Assembly (NCBI GenBank): GCA_018902385.1
Contig: JABSSW010000011.1
Location: 744,001 to 808,000, forward strand
Direction of reading: 5' to 3'
Origin: Physcia stellaris
Lineage: Eukaryota > Ascomycota > Lecanoromycetes > Caliciales > Physciaceae
Length of the DNA: 64,000 nucleotides
In this document: in pieces, positions 21,789 to 34,070 of the stretch
How the letters are laid out: each line of letters begins with the position of its first letter
Numbering within the stretch: position 1 is the stretch's first letter
Notes under the pieces: model-generated
What the model was told of the DNA's origin: nothing
The model's database searches: none
What the model saw: the letters and a program-made list of their open reading frames with translations, nothing else
Translations under genes and position numbers: made by a program

Positions 21789-23456
21789 CGCGGTTGTTGT
21801 ATCGGACACCTAGCAGTTGATGGGCATGGCAGGAAGCTGTGGTGAGGAAGTCTGCTGCCCGTTCGGGCCCACTGCAATGTTGGTGCCACACCATTCTCGT
21901 GTCGCGGACTCGCTACTCTTTGCATTGGTGAATCCCCGCATCTGGTGAAGGTCCGCGTCGCTGATCCAATCAATTGCCAAGCCGCTTCACGGGGATTCGG
22001 CACTTTCGACGGCACCACGGCAGCCTCGGCCACGAGACCAACACCCCACACTCCGCATGAGGTTTGGCTGACGAAACAACGACATCGACGTATCTTGAAA
22101 GTGAACTCAATGACCATCAAACAATCCAAATTTTTACAACACTCTAGATAGATGTTCTTTTTCGTAAAGCAATTCCGCACTGAATACCAGGAGTTCTAAC
22201 GCCAAGAGCTCTCGGATCGCTCGGGCCGAGATTGCCTTCATTGAAGTTCCGAGTACCGTAGGTGAAGGGTTTGGAGATGTCTGTCTGCCGTGGAACGTTT
22301 TGCTTGTTCGAGAGGGAAACATCAACGACCAAGCACTTCCCTACAAACATCTTAGGATTATGTCGAGAAAAAGTAACACGTCCGACTTCTGTTGAGCGTG
22401 AGAAAGCAGATGACGGTACAGAGTGTGAGAGTATGTACACGATAAACATCAAGATATCCACGGTGATCCATTGCTAAGCTCGGATCCCAGAGAAAGAACG
22501 TTTAAGCCTTTTGTGTACACTGACGGGTCTTTAGGTACTGGGCGATGCTCCCGGTGGGTTGTTGCAACCACCTACAATGTGCTTCACACGAGCTTGTCAT
22601 TGCGACTGGCTGACAGCACCCGACGCGCCATATTCCCACTCAAGCCTACAGGCCGTTATAATTCATATTTCTTGAGAACATCTACTCCTTTCGACCAAAT
22701 GTTTGGGCAATGTTGATCTTCCGAGGGTCAACGGCATTTGCCATGGATCTTGGCCGAGTTGGGGAAGAAACCGCTTCCAAAGCCACGTTCATGTGCATCA
22801 TATCATCGACAGGACAAAGTTGATCCCATCGACATTTGTGTCCGAGAGAAGGAGTGCGGTTTTTTTGGGCTTCTGCATTGAATCATTCGGCACGGTCTAA
22901 AAGGCTGTCTGCGGGCTTGTCTTTCATTGATTCTAAAAGTCTGAGGGTTTCACTTTATGGGTTGACTCACATTCACTAAGGTAAGGTACTTCTTCTTGTT
23001 GATAATCTAGTCGTGTACGCATTTTATTCTTGTTCGCGCCTTCCTCTTTGCTCCACCCAACAGAGGCCGCCACCGTCACATTAAATGTAAATGTACTTAC
23101 CAACGGCCAGCTTCTGCATCTCGAATTGAAATTCTGGAGTGTTCACTTGACCACCAAGCGGAAGGAGCCCTTGGCTTTCATAGCGAGTCTTTCCCTCTCA
23201 TTTCATCGTTCCATGACCTCTTACTTTACTCTTAACCTAGTCATTTGCTCCCTTGTAATAGAATCTATTTTTGAAGTCACTTCCATCCTCACAAATACGT
23301 CTCTTCTTGATTTACTCTCTCTTGGTTCGTATCGCGTTAGTGTTATCATTGTTCTCTTATCGAAAATGCCTGAGTTATTAGTCACTTTCCCAGAAATTGT
23401 CGCAGAAATCTGGCCTACGCGAGCTGACATTTCTCCTCAGGTACAGTACTACCAGC
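21789..23456. other. Intergenic region between MFS and RRM-like genes
   Basis: This is the divergent upstream DNA of the MFS gene (-) and the RRM-like gene (+). Several frames of 60-170 codons overlap in different phases without motifs. The frame at 23030-23551 conflicts with the RRM-like gene. I see no supported gene or repeat. Confidence 0.4.
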
Positions 23457-25283
23457 ATGGACTTCAGTCGTGCCTATGGCAATGGATGCCCCCAGTGCAT
23501 ACGAACATCCACCATCCTCGAAGCACTATTCAGCCGAATCCATATACTTGAACGTCAAGTTGCGCAGCAATCGGCGGATAAGGACGCCGCAAATCGCGCA
23601 CTGTATCATCTCCTTGACGTTCAGTCCAACTTCGTCAACGCTACGCGATCAAGTCCAAGCATTGCTACATGTGTTGGTGTTACATCTGGATGCTCAGAAG
23701 AATCATCGACGAGCTCTTCAACGCAAAACGTGAATAGGCGCTTCACCAAGAGCGATGCATCGAGCCAGAAGGAAGAGTTGTTGATAGATCTTTTGACTTC
23801 TTCAGAATATCCCGCCGAGCGCCCTGGTCACAAATTTCGCTCTTCGGAGCGAACAGAATTCCAAAGCTTTGATCCAAATACGTCTAAGGACGCACAAGGA
23901 TCTGTCCAGTCTGTTTCTGTTGGCGGATCTGGCATCTACCATGATGATGCAGCAGATTCCAATGCCCCCTACGCTCACATTCGTCGCTTCCCAAAAATGA
24001 TGAATGACTCTACCGTAGCCAGAGAACCCACGACGCATATGGAAAGAAGCAGCCTCAGTCCGGAAAGACTTACTCTCAATGGAAATCATTCGTGTTCCTC
24101 TTCAGAGGTTCTCGATAATCAAGAGAACCTCGTGCACAGTGATTACCCCTCTCTAAACAAATCATTGAGCGATCATCAGGAAACCTTCACGACTCAAATC
24201 GACGCCATTGAAGAGGAGCTGCTCAAAGTCAAGTGTATTGCTGCCTCCCCTAGTGCAACCACCAAGCAAGCCAGTCGCAAACAGCACTATGGGCTGAAAC
24301 ACTCTATTTGGGCTTCTGGACATGAGCTACGAGCTTTTCCGGTCTTCATTTCGCCAGATGAGCGTTGGGCCAAATACTGCGAGAATATTGATGTAAGAGA
24401 CACGGATTTCACAAGTCAGAAGCCCATGAATCAGAGCTCTCCGAATCAATTCGCTTCAACAAGTCCCGAGCTGGATGGCGAGGTCGCGAATCTCAATCAA
24501 TGTCGCCTCCGAGACGTTTGCGGATTATTTTTCAATCCCCATGACACTATCGAGCAAGACTCGTATCGTACTGTGATCATCAGCGGTCTTCCAGTTGATT
24601 GCACAATGACTCAGGTTCTGAAAGAGGTACGAGGAGGAATGATTCTGAAGGCAACATCTCTCGATACCACGGCGATCATCGGATCCAAGTCCGTCATGTT
24701 GACCTTCGTGGAAGGTGCTGCGGCCAAAAGCTTGAAGACACACGTCGAGCTTCATGGCTTTTCGGTTTCAGGTCAACAAGTTAATGTCTCTCTCGTTCAG
24801 ACACCTACTACCCCTATGAGCGAGAAAGTTTGGGACGGCATCAAAATCTCTTGCCATACTCGCTGCCTTGATGTACGCAATTTTCCTCGCAGCATCATCA
24901 CACCTCAAGCTCTCCGTCACGATCTTAGACCGATGAAGGGCTGTAGTTTCGATATGATCGAAAGCATGAGCATGAATGCGGAAGAAGTATTGGAGCTTCG
25001 CTTTCTCTCGATCGATGCTGCTGTGAATGCCTTCTATCAACTAACAGCAAGTGTTAGCAACGTCAAGTACAGCAAATGTCGGGTCGCGTATGGAGAAGAT
25101 CCTTGTTCGCAGCCTTGGGCCAAAGAAGAGGCTGTGAGAAATGATTCTGGCGGGGATGAGCTTCCAGTAAAATCGGGCAGGAATGAGGGAATCAGGACAC
25201 GTTACAGCTCGGTTGAGGACGTCAACATGGATGACATGGTTATTGATGAGGCTGAGATTGAAGAACATAAAAGGGGGCAGTAA
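23457..25283 (+). CDS. Fungal protein with N-terminal coiled coil and RRM-like domains
   Basis: A single uninterrupted frame of 608 residues starts at an ATG in context AGCATGG; the frame is open upstream but without an ATG. The N-terminus has a CPQC pair followed by a helix, ILEALFSRIHILERQVAQQS, that looks like a short coiled coil. The middle is Ser-rich and probably disordered. Residues about 380-470 resemble an RNA-recognition motif: YRTVIISGLPVDCTMTQVLK gives an RNP2-like strand and helix 1, and KSVMLTFVEGAAAKSLKTH gives the RNP1-like strand and helix 2. A second, weaker copy may follow (CLDVRNFPRSIITPQALRHD, then VLELRFLSIDAAVNAFYQL). The C-terminus is acidic. Similar fungal proteins of unknown role exist. 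RNA binding is inferred from fold pattern only, since the canonical aromatic RNP residues are not evident. Confidence 0.75.
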   Translation: MDFSRAYGNGCPQCIRTSTILEALFSRIHILERQVAQQSADKDAANRALYHLLDVQSNFVNATRSSPSIATCVGVTSGCSEESSTSSSTQNVNRRFTKSDASSQKEELLIDLLTSSEYPAERPGHKFRSSERTEFQSFDPNTSKDAQGSVQSVSVGGSGIYHDDAADSNAPYAHIRRFPKMMNDSTVAREPTTHMERSSLSPERLTLNGNHSCSSSEVLDNQENLVHSDYPSLNKSLSDHQETFTTQIDAIEEELLKVKCIAASPSATTKQASRKQHYGLKHSIWASGHELRAFPVFISPDERWAKYCENIDVRDTDFTSQKPMNQSSPNQFASTSPELDGEVANLNQCRLRDVCGLFFNPHDTIEQDSYRTVIISGLPVDCTMTQVLKEVRGGMILKATSLDTTAIIGSKSVMLTFVEGAAAKSLKTHVELHGFSVSGQQVNVSLVQTPTTPMSEKVWDGIKISCHTRCLDVRNFPRSIITPQALRHDLRPMKGCSFDMIESMSMNAEEVLELRFLSIDAAVNAFYQLTASVSNVKYSKCRVAYGEDPCSQPWAKEEAVRNDSGGDELPVKSGRNEGIRTRYSSVEDVNMDDMVIDEAEIEEHKRGQ

Positions 25284-25773
25284 ACGCAGAAGAATCACGA
25301 CGGACCTCAGTGAATGAGGCTGCCTTCAGTCTCACCAAACCGCCAAACACGCATTGAAAAATCGTCATTGTCTCTCGTGGATCATCTACGGATATTCCAA
25401 TATGTCGCTAGGTAGTATCGCCATGATTCTTGATGCTATTCAATATTTCCTTTGATCAACGCAACAGCGTGTACTTATTGGCTTCGTTCAGCCGAAGAGC
25501 CATTGCACCTTGCATCAGAAGCTCCGTGCAGCAGCACAGTCAAAAAGCAATCAATGAACCTTCCAATCTACATCCTTTTTGTATTTTGTGATTGAATGAG
25601 CTGTGATTGATGGTATGGTATGCTTGGCGAATGACTGGCCTTTGCTAGCCATATACTGCCTAAGAAACGATCCCCAGTGGATGCATGCTACCTCCCTTCA
25701 ATCCGCTTATACTCCTGGTATGATCAAATTCTTGATTCCTGTTTCATATCCTGGCCGCCATGATCCGATCCAA
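25284..25773. other. Intergenic region between convergent genes
   Basis: These are the 3' flanks of the RRM-like gene (+) and PAM17 (-). A plus-strand frame at 25603-25881 runs antisense over the PAM17 last exon and is judged a shadow. Confidence 0.5.
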
Positions 25774-26518
25774 TCAAAACGTCTGCCTCTTCTTGTTGAA
25801 AGCCCTCTGATCCTTCATCCACGTCCGGAAATCCGCAACACTCCCAATCTTCTCCCCGTAATAATCCGGCACAGGGTTTGACATTGACTGGGTCGAGGGG
25901 TCGACACGGTACTTTCTTATCCGTGCGTAGAAATCTCTTTCCTTCTAGAGAGAAAGCAAATTAGTCCCGTGAATTAAAGGCGTGGAAAGGCATCAATGGT
26001 GCGGTTTTTACCTCAGCCATCTCTGCAGTAACCCTCCTGTGAAACATCTTAAACACAAAATTCCCAAGTATGGGCCCGCTCAGCCACCCAATACCCGCAG
26101 ACGCGACCGTCCCTATGATGATGATGAAAAAGGGATCCAGAGCGATATATGTCCCGATGAGCTCGAAGTAGTTGTTCACTAATAAAACGCCACTCGCTGT
26201 TGAGCCAGCGCATGTTGCGACGGAGGCGACGAGGTTGTAATTTCGCCGTGAGCGGCGGAGGGCGAGGTAGTCGTTCCATGTTAAGGTTGAGGGAGGGGGT
26301 GGAGCAGATGTGGGTGATGAGTCGAGGGAGGCCGAATCGGTCGAGTAGTGATGGATAATCGGGCAAGACGGTCCAGATCGTCCCACTAGATTCTGTCTTC
26401 TTCGTGGCGATTTTGCTGTGACCGTCGCTACCGAACTTGTCTGGATGAGTCCACTTCTCCAGCAGCTGCTGTGACTGGAAGCTGCACAGGCGATTGATTG
26501 GGCTCGTAGGCCCAGCAT
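25774..26518 (-). CDS. PAM17: Presequence translocated-associated motor subunit PAM17
   Basis: Two exons are inferred on the minus strand: 26518-26012 and 25944-25774. The 67-bp intron is in phase 0, and the product has 225 residues. PAM17 is an inner-membrane protein of the TIM23 import motor that helps organise the PAM16-PAM18 J-complex during matrix protein import. The N-terminus (MLGLRAQSIACAASSHSS, then Arg-rich) is a mitochondrial presequence. The family core starts LTWNDYLALRRSRRNYNLVA and is followed by two membrane segments: SVATCAGSTASGVLLV, and one around FFIIIIGTVASAGIGWLSGP. The second exon holds KERDFYARIRKYRVDPSTQS and DYYGEKIGSVADFR, strongly conserved in the family. An ATG at 26554 is a less likely start. 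The gene is divergent from PAN1. Confidence 0.92.
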
Positions 26519-26824
26519 AGTGGAACGTGTTGATATGACAGGTATTGTTAGCATTGTCAGTAGATATATGAATATTACTTCTTCGAAAAGCTTGCTCACT
26601 GCCAATCCCTGGGCGCGAGTCCAACAAACTGCTGTGAGTCGTGACTTTGAAGACCGCCGCGCCAAGAATTTAGCCGCTACACGTGCGTCCGCGGCCGCTA
26701 AACCCTTTCAAAAACCCCTGTCCGAGGTCCATGAGGTGCCCTGAGCTTCAAAGTCCGAAAAGCTTCGTCACCCTCGTAATCCCTACGTCTTGTCCACCAG
26801 CAGTTGCCAGTCGTCGAGCTGACC
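26519..26824. promoter_or_regulatory. Divergent promoter of PAM17 (-) and PAN1 (+)
   Basis: Only 306 bp separate the two start codons. A palindromic CACGTG E-box-type hexamer (26680-26685) and a GC-rich GCGGCCGC palindrome (26691-26698) lie near the middle. CACGTG is bound by several fungal bHLH factors, but assignment to one factor is not possible here. Confidence 0.45.
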
Positions 26825-29800
26825 ATGTATTCCAATTCGAGCTCTTACCTTGGTGGAGGGAACAGTGCCCGGCCTGGTCAGCCTCAGTACGGGCAACAAT
26901 CGTTCTCCAACTTCCAACCAGGCCAGCAACAGCCCACTGGTCTCGCCCCTCAACCCACAGGCTTTGGCAGCGCACCGCTACAGCAACAGTATACCGGCTT
27001 TCCTCCTCCGGGCCATCAGCAAGGCCTCCAAAGCCAGCCACAACAACAGCAACAGCAGTATACTGGTTTCCAGCAAAACCAGCAAACGCCACAGCAGCAG
27101 GCATTTCCTACAGGCCAGGTACCGCAACCTCAATTACCACAGAAGACGGGGCAAACCTCTTCTCAGATCGCTCAATCTTTTCAAGGATCTGCTGCGTCAG
27201 CTACCCCAGCAGCTCAGCCAGTAGCTGGGGGCTCGAAAATACCCAAGATACGACTTTCTTTCCTGACAGCTCAAGATCAGGCGAAGTTCGAGCAGCTTTT
27301 CAAGTCGGCCGTTGGTGATGGCCAGGCTCTTGATGGTAAAAAGTCATAGCATGTGAATGAGTGGTCCTTGGCTGATGGGTCGCAGGTGAAAAGGTGAAGG
27401 ATCTACTGGTGCGATCGAAGCTGCCTGGAAGCGACTTGATGCAGATATGGTAGGATATAGGATTCACATGCTCACACATCGGCTAATACGATTAGGGTTC
27501 TTTCAGACACCACGAAGTCAGGCCAGCTCCTATTCCCGGAATTCGCCCTTGCTATGTATCTATGCAACCTAAAGCTAGTCGGAAAGCAGCTTCCTCCGAG
27601 TCTTCCTGAAAAGATTGCGAATGAGGTCTCGAGCATGGTGGACATAATTTCTTTTGGTGTGCCAGATGATCGACCTTCGGCACCTCTGCGAACCAACGCT
27701 CCAAGCTTCGACACCCCTTCGAGTGGCAGCAGTGGCCCTAGCATCCAACAGCCTCAACCGCAGGCCTCGAATAGTCAGCTTCTCAACCAATTGACCTCCC
27801 AACCAACAGGCTTCGCAGCTCAGTATATTCCACCACAACCCACGGGCTTTGCTCCACAGCAGACTGGATTCGGACAACAACAGCAAGGCTTCCAACAAAA
27901 TCTACAAGTGACTGGATACTCCGGACCCCGACCTCCTATGCCACCAATGCCCTCAGGATACGGCTCAAACCTCTCTCCTTCTCAGACTGGCGGGTCTGCC
28001 ATGCCTCTCAATGCCCAACCGACAGGACGACCCGGACAATGGGGTCTTGTCAACGCTCCAGCATCAGGCTTGCCAAATATCGATCTTCTACAACAGCGCA
28101 TGATGCCGCAACCGGGAAGAGAAGGAGGTTTCACAACGCAAGGGCTCTCTGGTACAGCCACGGTTCCTTGGGCTGTCACTAAGGATGAGAAAAAGATTTA
28201 CGACCAATTGTTCAAAGCGTGGGATGGATTCAATAAGGGATTTATTGGTGGTGATGTGGCTATAGAAGTCATGGGACAGAGCGGTTTGCCAAAACCAGAT
28301 CTCGAGAAGATTTGGACTCTGGCAGACCCGGGGAACAAAGGACGGCTGGACATGGACGAGTTTGCAGTAGCTATGCATCTCATCTACCGCAAGCTCAACG
28401 GATACCCTGTACCAAACCAGCTACCTCCTGAGCTTGTACCTCCTTCGACGCGGAATTTTGCGGACTCCATTGGTGCTGTGAAGTCACTGCTATCGCAAGA
28501 TGCCGAATCCCGAAAGAACACTGGATCTTTCCTCCAGCCTCAACAGACTGGTGTCAGCTACCTCAAGAGCCACTCTTTCCGCACAGACTCGAATGGAATT
28601 GCGCCGAACCGCAAGGATGCTACTGTTTTTAGGAACAATGATGATGATATGGGGTACAAGTCGAGCGCACGCCGCAGGATGGGCGGGGGTGGCCGAACAC
28701 CTTCTCCGGTCTCCTCTACTTCGGCATCATCCGAGCGGTCAAGCGATGAATTATCTATTGACCAGATGCGAAAAAGAATACGCGAAAAGCAGGTATTACT
28801 GGATGCGATGGACTTCACAGACGAGAATGACGCCGAGGAAGATGACGCACTAGACCGCAGAGATAGGCGTGATGCCGAAGACCTCTATCGCCGCATCCGC
28901 AGAATCCAAGAAGACATTGACAATCAGCCAGGCGCATCTCTCCGAAACGTTGACTCGGATTCTGAACGCCGCAACCTCAAGCGACAGCTGCAAAGACTTA
29001 CGGACAAACTGCCTGAACTTGCCTCCCAAGTCCGCAAGACAGAGCGCAGTATCGCCGATACTCGACTCGAACTTTTCCGCCTGAGAGACGCAAAGGCGAA
29101 TCCTGGAAGCGCATCAGCGATCGTTGGAACAGGGCCAGGAGGTGCCGTGACAGAATCGGATCGACTCAAAGCTCGAGCGAAAGCGATGATGCAGCAAAGA
29201 TCTGCAGCTCTGACTGGGAAGGCTCCCACAGGTGGTAGCGACGATAGCGGAGCGGCTTCTCGAAGATTAGAAGAGGAGAATACCAAGATCCGTAATGAGA
29301 AAGAAAATAATGAAAGGATGACTCGGGATGTAGAGGACAGTGTGCGAGACTTTGCTCGTGGGCTAGAAGATACTCTAGCACATGGTAGCCAGGACTCGAG
29401 TAGCGAACATGAGAGGCGAAGATGGGAGGAAGGTCTGGGTGTTGAGGATGAAGTTCGTGACTTTATTTTTGATTTGCAGAGAAGCAGCCGCAGTGCAAAG
29501 CTGCGCAAAGAGGAGTAAGTTGCTCACGATCTTGTTGGTGGTACGTTACTGACATTACCAAGTATCGACAGGGGTCGAGACGCATCCTATCAAGACCGCT
29601 CTCGCGACATCACACCCACGAGCCACGATAGATCTGCAACGCCAAGCCAGACGTCACGACCAGCAGTTGCTCCTTCCACAGCATCCTACTCATCCTACAA
29701 AACCGCAGGAGATCGAGCAACATACATCAAGCAGCAGGCCGAGCAGCGCATGGCAGAACGGCTAGCCAAGCTTGGCCTCAAGCCTCCGAGCAAAACCGGT

Positions 29801-31327
29801 GAGACGACGCAGCAAAGACTCGAGAGGGAGTCCCGGGAACGTGAAGATAGAGTCCGACAATCTGAAGCCGAGGACGCTAAGCGAGAACAAGAGCGGCAGC
29901 AAAGACTGGCTGACGAGCAAACACCTGCGCCTGCGAGCGCTAAGACTGCTACCAAAAAACCGCCTCCTCCGCCTTCTCGTAAATCACGAGCAGACAGCGC
30001 GGCACAAAGAGCGGAATCCAAACGTCAAGCTGATGAAGAAGCTTTGAGGGCCAGGGCTGAACAGGAAGGTAAGGAACAGGCGATTCGAGACCAGCAACAG
30101 GCTCAAGAGGCGGAGACCAAACGGATGGAGTAAGTATCGCGCTTTAGTTCTCAGATGTCGCTAATGGTAGATAGAAATGAAGCGCGGAGTCAAGAGGATG
30201 AGCTGGCGAAGGAGAAGGAAGCCGCTCAAGAACGTCTTCGAGCATTGGAGGAACAGGTAAAGCAGGGTAAGGTCAAAAAGCAGGAAGAGAAACGGAGAAA
30301 ACAAGCGGCTGAGAAAGAAGCTGAAGAGAAGGAGGCCAAGCTCGCGGCTCAACGAGCAGAGCTAGAGGCGGCGAAGGAGAAAGAAAGGCAACTTCAATTA
30401 CAGCTAGAGAGTCTAGGTGACGAGAGTTCCTCGGATGAAGAAGGACCGCAAGAGATCACTCCTCAAGAGACAACACCCACCAACAGCCAAGTGCTCTCCA
30501 GGGATACCAGCTCGCAACGATCGGAAATTTCAGCGCCTTCACCTTTAGCTGTTGCTAGCCCTCCATTTGTGCCTTCATTACCTGTGGCCTCTTCTTTCGA
30601 TTCGGCCTCGAAGAATCCATTTTTCAAGAAGATGGCCACTGAGGCACCTACCCCTGCCTCCCAGCCAACATCGACTGCAGCCTCACCACCCCAAATACCC
30701 TCCACAATCACCTCTCCTCCTTCATCAGATGTATCAACAAACCCTTTCCATAGACTGACCCAGCAAGAAAACGCTGCCGCGGCGTCAGCCCCCAAATCTC
30801 AGTCTCTTCCTCCACCCCTAGCCTCTACACCGACAGGCAATCGCAATCGCGTTCGCAAGGAGGAGGATGAATGGTCCGTTGTAGAATCGAATGACTCATC
30901 ATCGGATGAAGAAGAACCCGAGCGACCTGATCGTGGCAGCGCTAAACATCTCGCCTCGATTCTGTTCGGTACAATGCAACCCCCGCGTCCTCTTTCAGCA
31001 ATGGACGATAAACCAAAGTCCCCAGCACCAGACAGTCCCGCTTCGCCATCAACAAATCGTACAATAGAGGCGCCAAATAGTATCCCACCGCCACCTCCAC
31101 TACCTAGCTTCGGCGCGCCTTCTGGCCCGCCACCAGCACCTCCCATGCCTGGAGGCTTCCCGTCCGCTCCTCCGCCTCCGGCTCCTCCCTTACCGAGCGT
31201 AGGAGCAGCCCCTGCTGGAATCCCAGATCGCAGTGGGTTGTTGGGAGATATTGTTAAGGGGAAGGGGCTCAAGAAAGTGGAGACTAAAGACCGGAGTCAG
31301 TCTAGCGTCGCAGGAAGAGTTTTGTAG
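26825..31327 (+). CDS. PAN1: Actin cytoskeleton-regulatory complex protein PAN1
   Basis: Five exons are inferred: 26825-27335, 27386-27449, 27496-29514, 29563-30129 and 30175-31327, all phases consistent, giving 1437 residues. PAN1 is an endocytic scaffold at cortical actin patches that binds END3 and SLA1 and activates the ARP2/3 complex. The N-terminus is a Gln-rich array of repeated PTGF motifs. A first EH domain follows ([20 protein letters not shown] through [11 protein letters not shown]), rebuilt only after removing introns 1 and 2. A second EH domain carries an EF-hand-like loop ([19 protein letters not shown]). Then come two large coiled-coil regions, Glu/Lys/Gln-rich, split by introns 3 and 4. 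The C-terminal part is a poly-proline segment ([16 protein letters not shown]) and a WH2-like actin-binding end ([15 protein letters not shown]). Length and domain order match other filamentous fungi. Confidence 0.94.
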
Positions 31328-32721
31328 GATATCATCACTTCTGAGCGTGTGGTGTGTGGAGTTGGTGCTTCGGCTTTGGTCGTTGCTTTTGCTCCGAGAC
31401 CTTTGGTGATTGGTGATAGAATTGGGACAAAGTTCAATGTATATTTATCTAGCATCATTCGCTACCTAGTCATGTTCATGGGGCGTGGCTTCGATATCGC
31501 TACTTTCTTCGTCGATATCTCGTTTCGGCGTATAACTTGTCGACATGTCTACCTTGGTAAGAGGTTCCTGTCTAGAGAGTTCAGAGATACATTTGGAAAC
31601 ATGACTAGGGAAGTTCAGAGGTGAGAAAAGGATTTGCCATCGCACTCGTCCGAGTTTCTTGTGCGACTGGTCCTAGTATCAGGAGAGTAAGCGGCCTTTT
31701 TCTTCCTGCAAGGATGGTAGAACGGAACCGATTAATTGAGAAACCAGCAACAAATGCATAGGGTAGAAATGCGGTAGAAAGAAATTGAAAAAAAGAATTT
31801 CAGTCGAGACACAATGTTGCCGATGTCCAGTATATAATAGTCCCGAAGAAATGACTCAGCCGCGGTCTTCTTTTGTGATTCGAATTTTAACGCTGACGAA
31901 TGAGAACGTTCTCGTGCAAGCTGAACACAAAGAATTAAATTTGTAATGCAAGATCATCATCATGAACTGGATATGTTCACGTGAAATCCCCTCTGCGAAC
32001 CAAAACTCTGCCTATCAATTGCAGGCCAAGTCGGGATTTCTTTGAACGCTAATAACAATTTCTGACAAATCTGAATATCTTCCTCCCAAATTCTCTTTCG
32101 TGACTTGACTTAAAGTGAGCAGTTCTAAGTCTTAGACTACGTGATCAAAGACAAGCCAGGGAAATTCTCTATTGTTTCAAGATTCTTCAGTAAGTCGAAT
32201 TGCTTGCATGTCTCAGGAGAATATGTTTCCAATATCGCTTCAACAGGCACAGAAAGTCATTACTCAGTAAACAGAGCACCTATTCACCTTCCGAAAGAAT
32301 ATTGATCTTTTCTCTCTATGGATGCGCAATCATTAAACTATCTCTGACTTCATTTGCTGCATTCATGCTCGATAACCAGCAGATCACGAAACGTTCCCCC
32401 TTTTCATAAAACTTCTCTGACAACATTTCTTACGGTCTGAAACAGCCGGTGTTCAACATCTTGTTGCAATTAGTCATTGTTGCATATCAATTGATACATA
32501 AGCCCTGATTTCTCGTGATTTGTTTCTTAGTATGCAATACTTTCTTAATTCCAGCAATCGAGCTATCACTAGACACGGTTCAACAGACCTTCTTGAATAC
32601 ACCACCATCGTTCATTACTCGGCTGTTCGACCGAGAAGTAAATACTATTGAATAGTAACACTGCTGTACCTGGTACATCGAGAGACGGACCACCCCGATT
32701 GACACTGGCAATATTACCAAG
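31328..32721. other. Intergenic region
   Basis: About 1.4 kb without a supported gene. The frame at 31349-31624 begins right after the PAN1 stop and probably lies in its 3' UTR. Composition becomes more AT-rich between 31,780 and 32,600. No repeat pair was noticed. Confidence 0.45.
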
Positions 32722-34070
32722 ATGAGTCTCGTGGACGAGATGCTGACCAAAAGCACAGAGCTTTTCCGTCGAACAAGCCAAGCAAGCAGCCTGCTCAACC
32801 GATTGTCACGAAGTGAGAGCTCTGGAAGCCTCAGAATTCCAACCAAAGCATGTACTATATGTGCGACAGAAACGGACACAGCCTTATATCCAGATCTTTC
32901 CCTAATACCCAATACATGTCAGACGCACTGCGCTGATATCTGTATATCTTGTTTCAAGATATCTTTGGCAGCCGACATTTCGGAGAAACCCACCCATCAC
33001 ATCAGTTGCCCTGCCTGCGACGTCGAGTGGGGCAGGCCATTCCTCGAGCCATGGGTAACTGAAGCGGAGCTCGAGCCGTATGGTTCTAAAAAACTCATAC
33101 GAGATCTTGAGACAGATCCCGACTTTCGCGGATGCCAGTCCCAAGCCTGTAACGGTCGGCAGTTATACAGCGGTGGAGAAGCGGAGCCCATGATGACGTG
33201 CGGAGCGTGTGGGTTCATCTCTTGCTACACACGTAAAGTAGCCTGGCATGCGAGCTTATTGTGTACCAAGTACGATGACATGTTTATCGAAGAAAGGGAG
33301 AAAGAGAAAGCTGCAAGGATCGCCGAGGAAGGGGCTTCATACCGAATGACGTTTGGCAAAGAGGCGATGTCGTGTCCAGAGTGTAAGCATTTATTTTCCA
33401 GGGAGTCTGGGTGGCACATCACAAGATGTACGTTTAAGCTGTCAAACCCTGGTTCACGACCTATCCGTACGGATCACTTCTAATACAGGACTTAGGCACC
33501 AATTGTAAGCTCAGCCTCTGCTGGCGCTGCGCTTTCGACATGAACCCAATTGAAAGCGGATCGAGGGACTCGAGAACCCATATCTGCCATCTGTACAATG
33601 ACGGAGACTCAGAAGAACACTACGCCGTGCCTAGCCTCTTACCATCCAGGTCTCCAATAGCATCCCCATCTCTATCAGCATCAGCATCCTCATCAGCATC
33701 CCCGTCACCATTCCCGTCACCATCCCTGTCACCATCACTATTCCAATCACCATCTTCTCCACCAAGATCATCCAGCATCAGACCCCTTGCCTCCTCTCTA
33801 TTTGCGGCTGCCACCGTGAAGTCTACAAGCTCAGAACAGGTATTCCGGGGTGAAGGCGCTCCAAGACGAATTAACAGTCCTACCACTCTATCCCTTGTGG
33901 CATCGCCAAAGCCTCTGAACCACATGAAGCTTGACTGGGAGAACTTCTGTTCCGCCTGTGGGACCATTACAACCACTTGCGAGCATAAGCGGGCAGAGGG
34001 ACAGACCGAGGAGTTGGATCAGGGAGCTACAAAGAGGCGATGGTGGAAGGCTAAAAAAGGGACTCGATGA
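32722..34070 (+). CDS. RBR (RING1-IBR-Rcat) protein, apparently lacking the catalytic cysteine
   Basis: Two exons are inferred: 32722-33427 and 33496-34070. The 68-bp intron was chosen so that CTNCKLSLCWRC joins HITRC; the product has 426 residues. RBR proteins are ubiquitin ligases that form a thioester on an Rcat cysteine. RING1 spans CTICATETD through CPACDVEWG (residues about 43-104). The IBR is CQSQACNGRQ ... MMTCGACGFISC ... HASLLC. Rcat starts CPECKHLFSRESGWHITRC. In active RBRs the segment before the His reads G-C-x-H, with the Cys catalytic; here it reads S-G-W-H, so no Cys is present. The C-terminal half is a Ser/Pro-rich low-complexity array (33640-33790) followed by a CSAC-TTTC cysteine cluster and a basic end. 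It may be a pseudo-ligase; an alternative splice choice could change the Rcat end but not the G-W-H stretch. Confidence 0.82.

Noticed and set aside
247-22225. A 17-base identity (TCGGATCGCTCGGGCCG) at about 250 and 22,210
   Set aside because: Flanks do not align and one such match in 64 kb is close to chance expectation.
28924-29508. 194-codon minus-strand frame inside PAN1
   Set aside because: Antisense shadow of the coiled-coil exon; Ser/Leu/Arg-rich with no motif.
33620-33976. Minus-strand frame of Gly/Asp-rich repeats
   Set aside because: It is the antisense shadow of the Ser/Pro array in the RBR gene.
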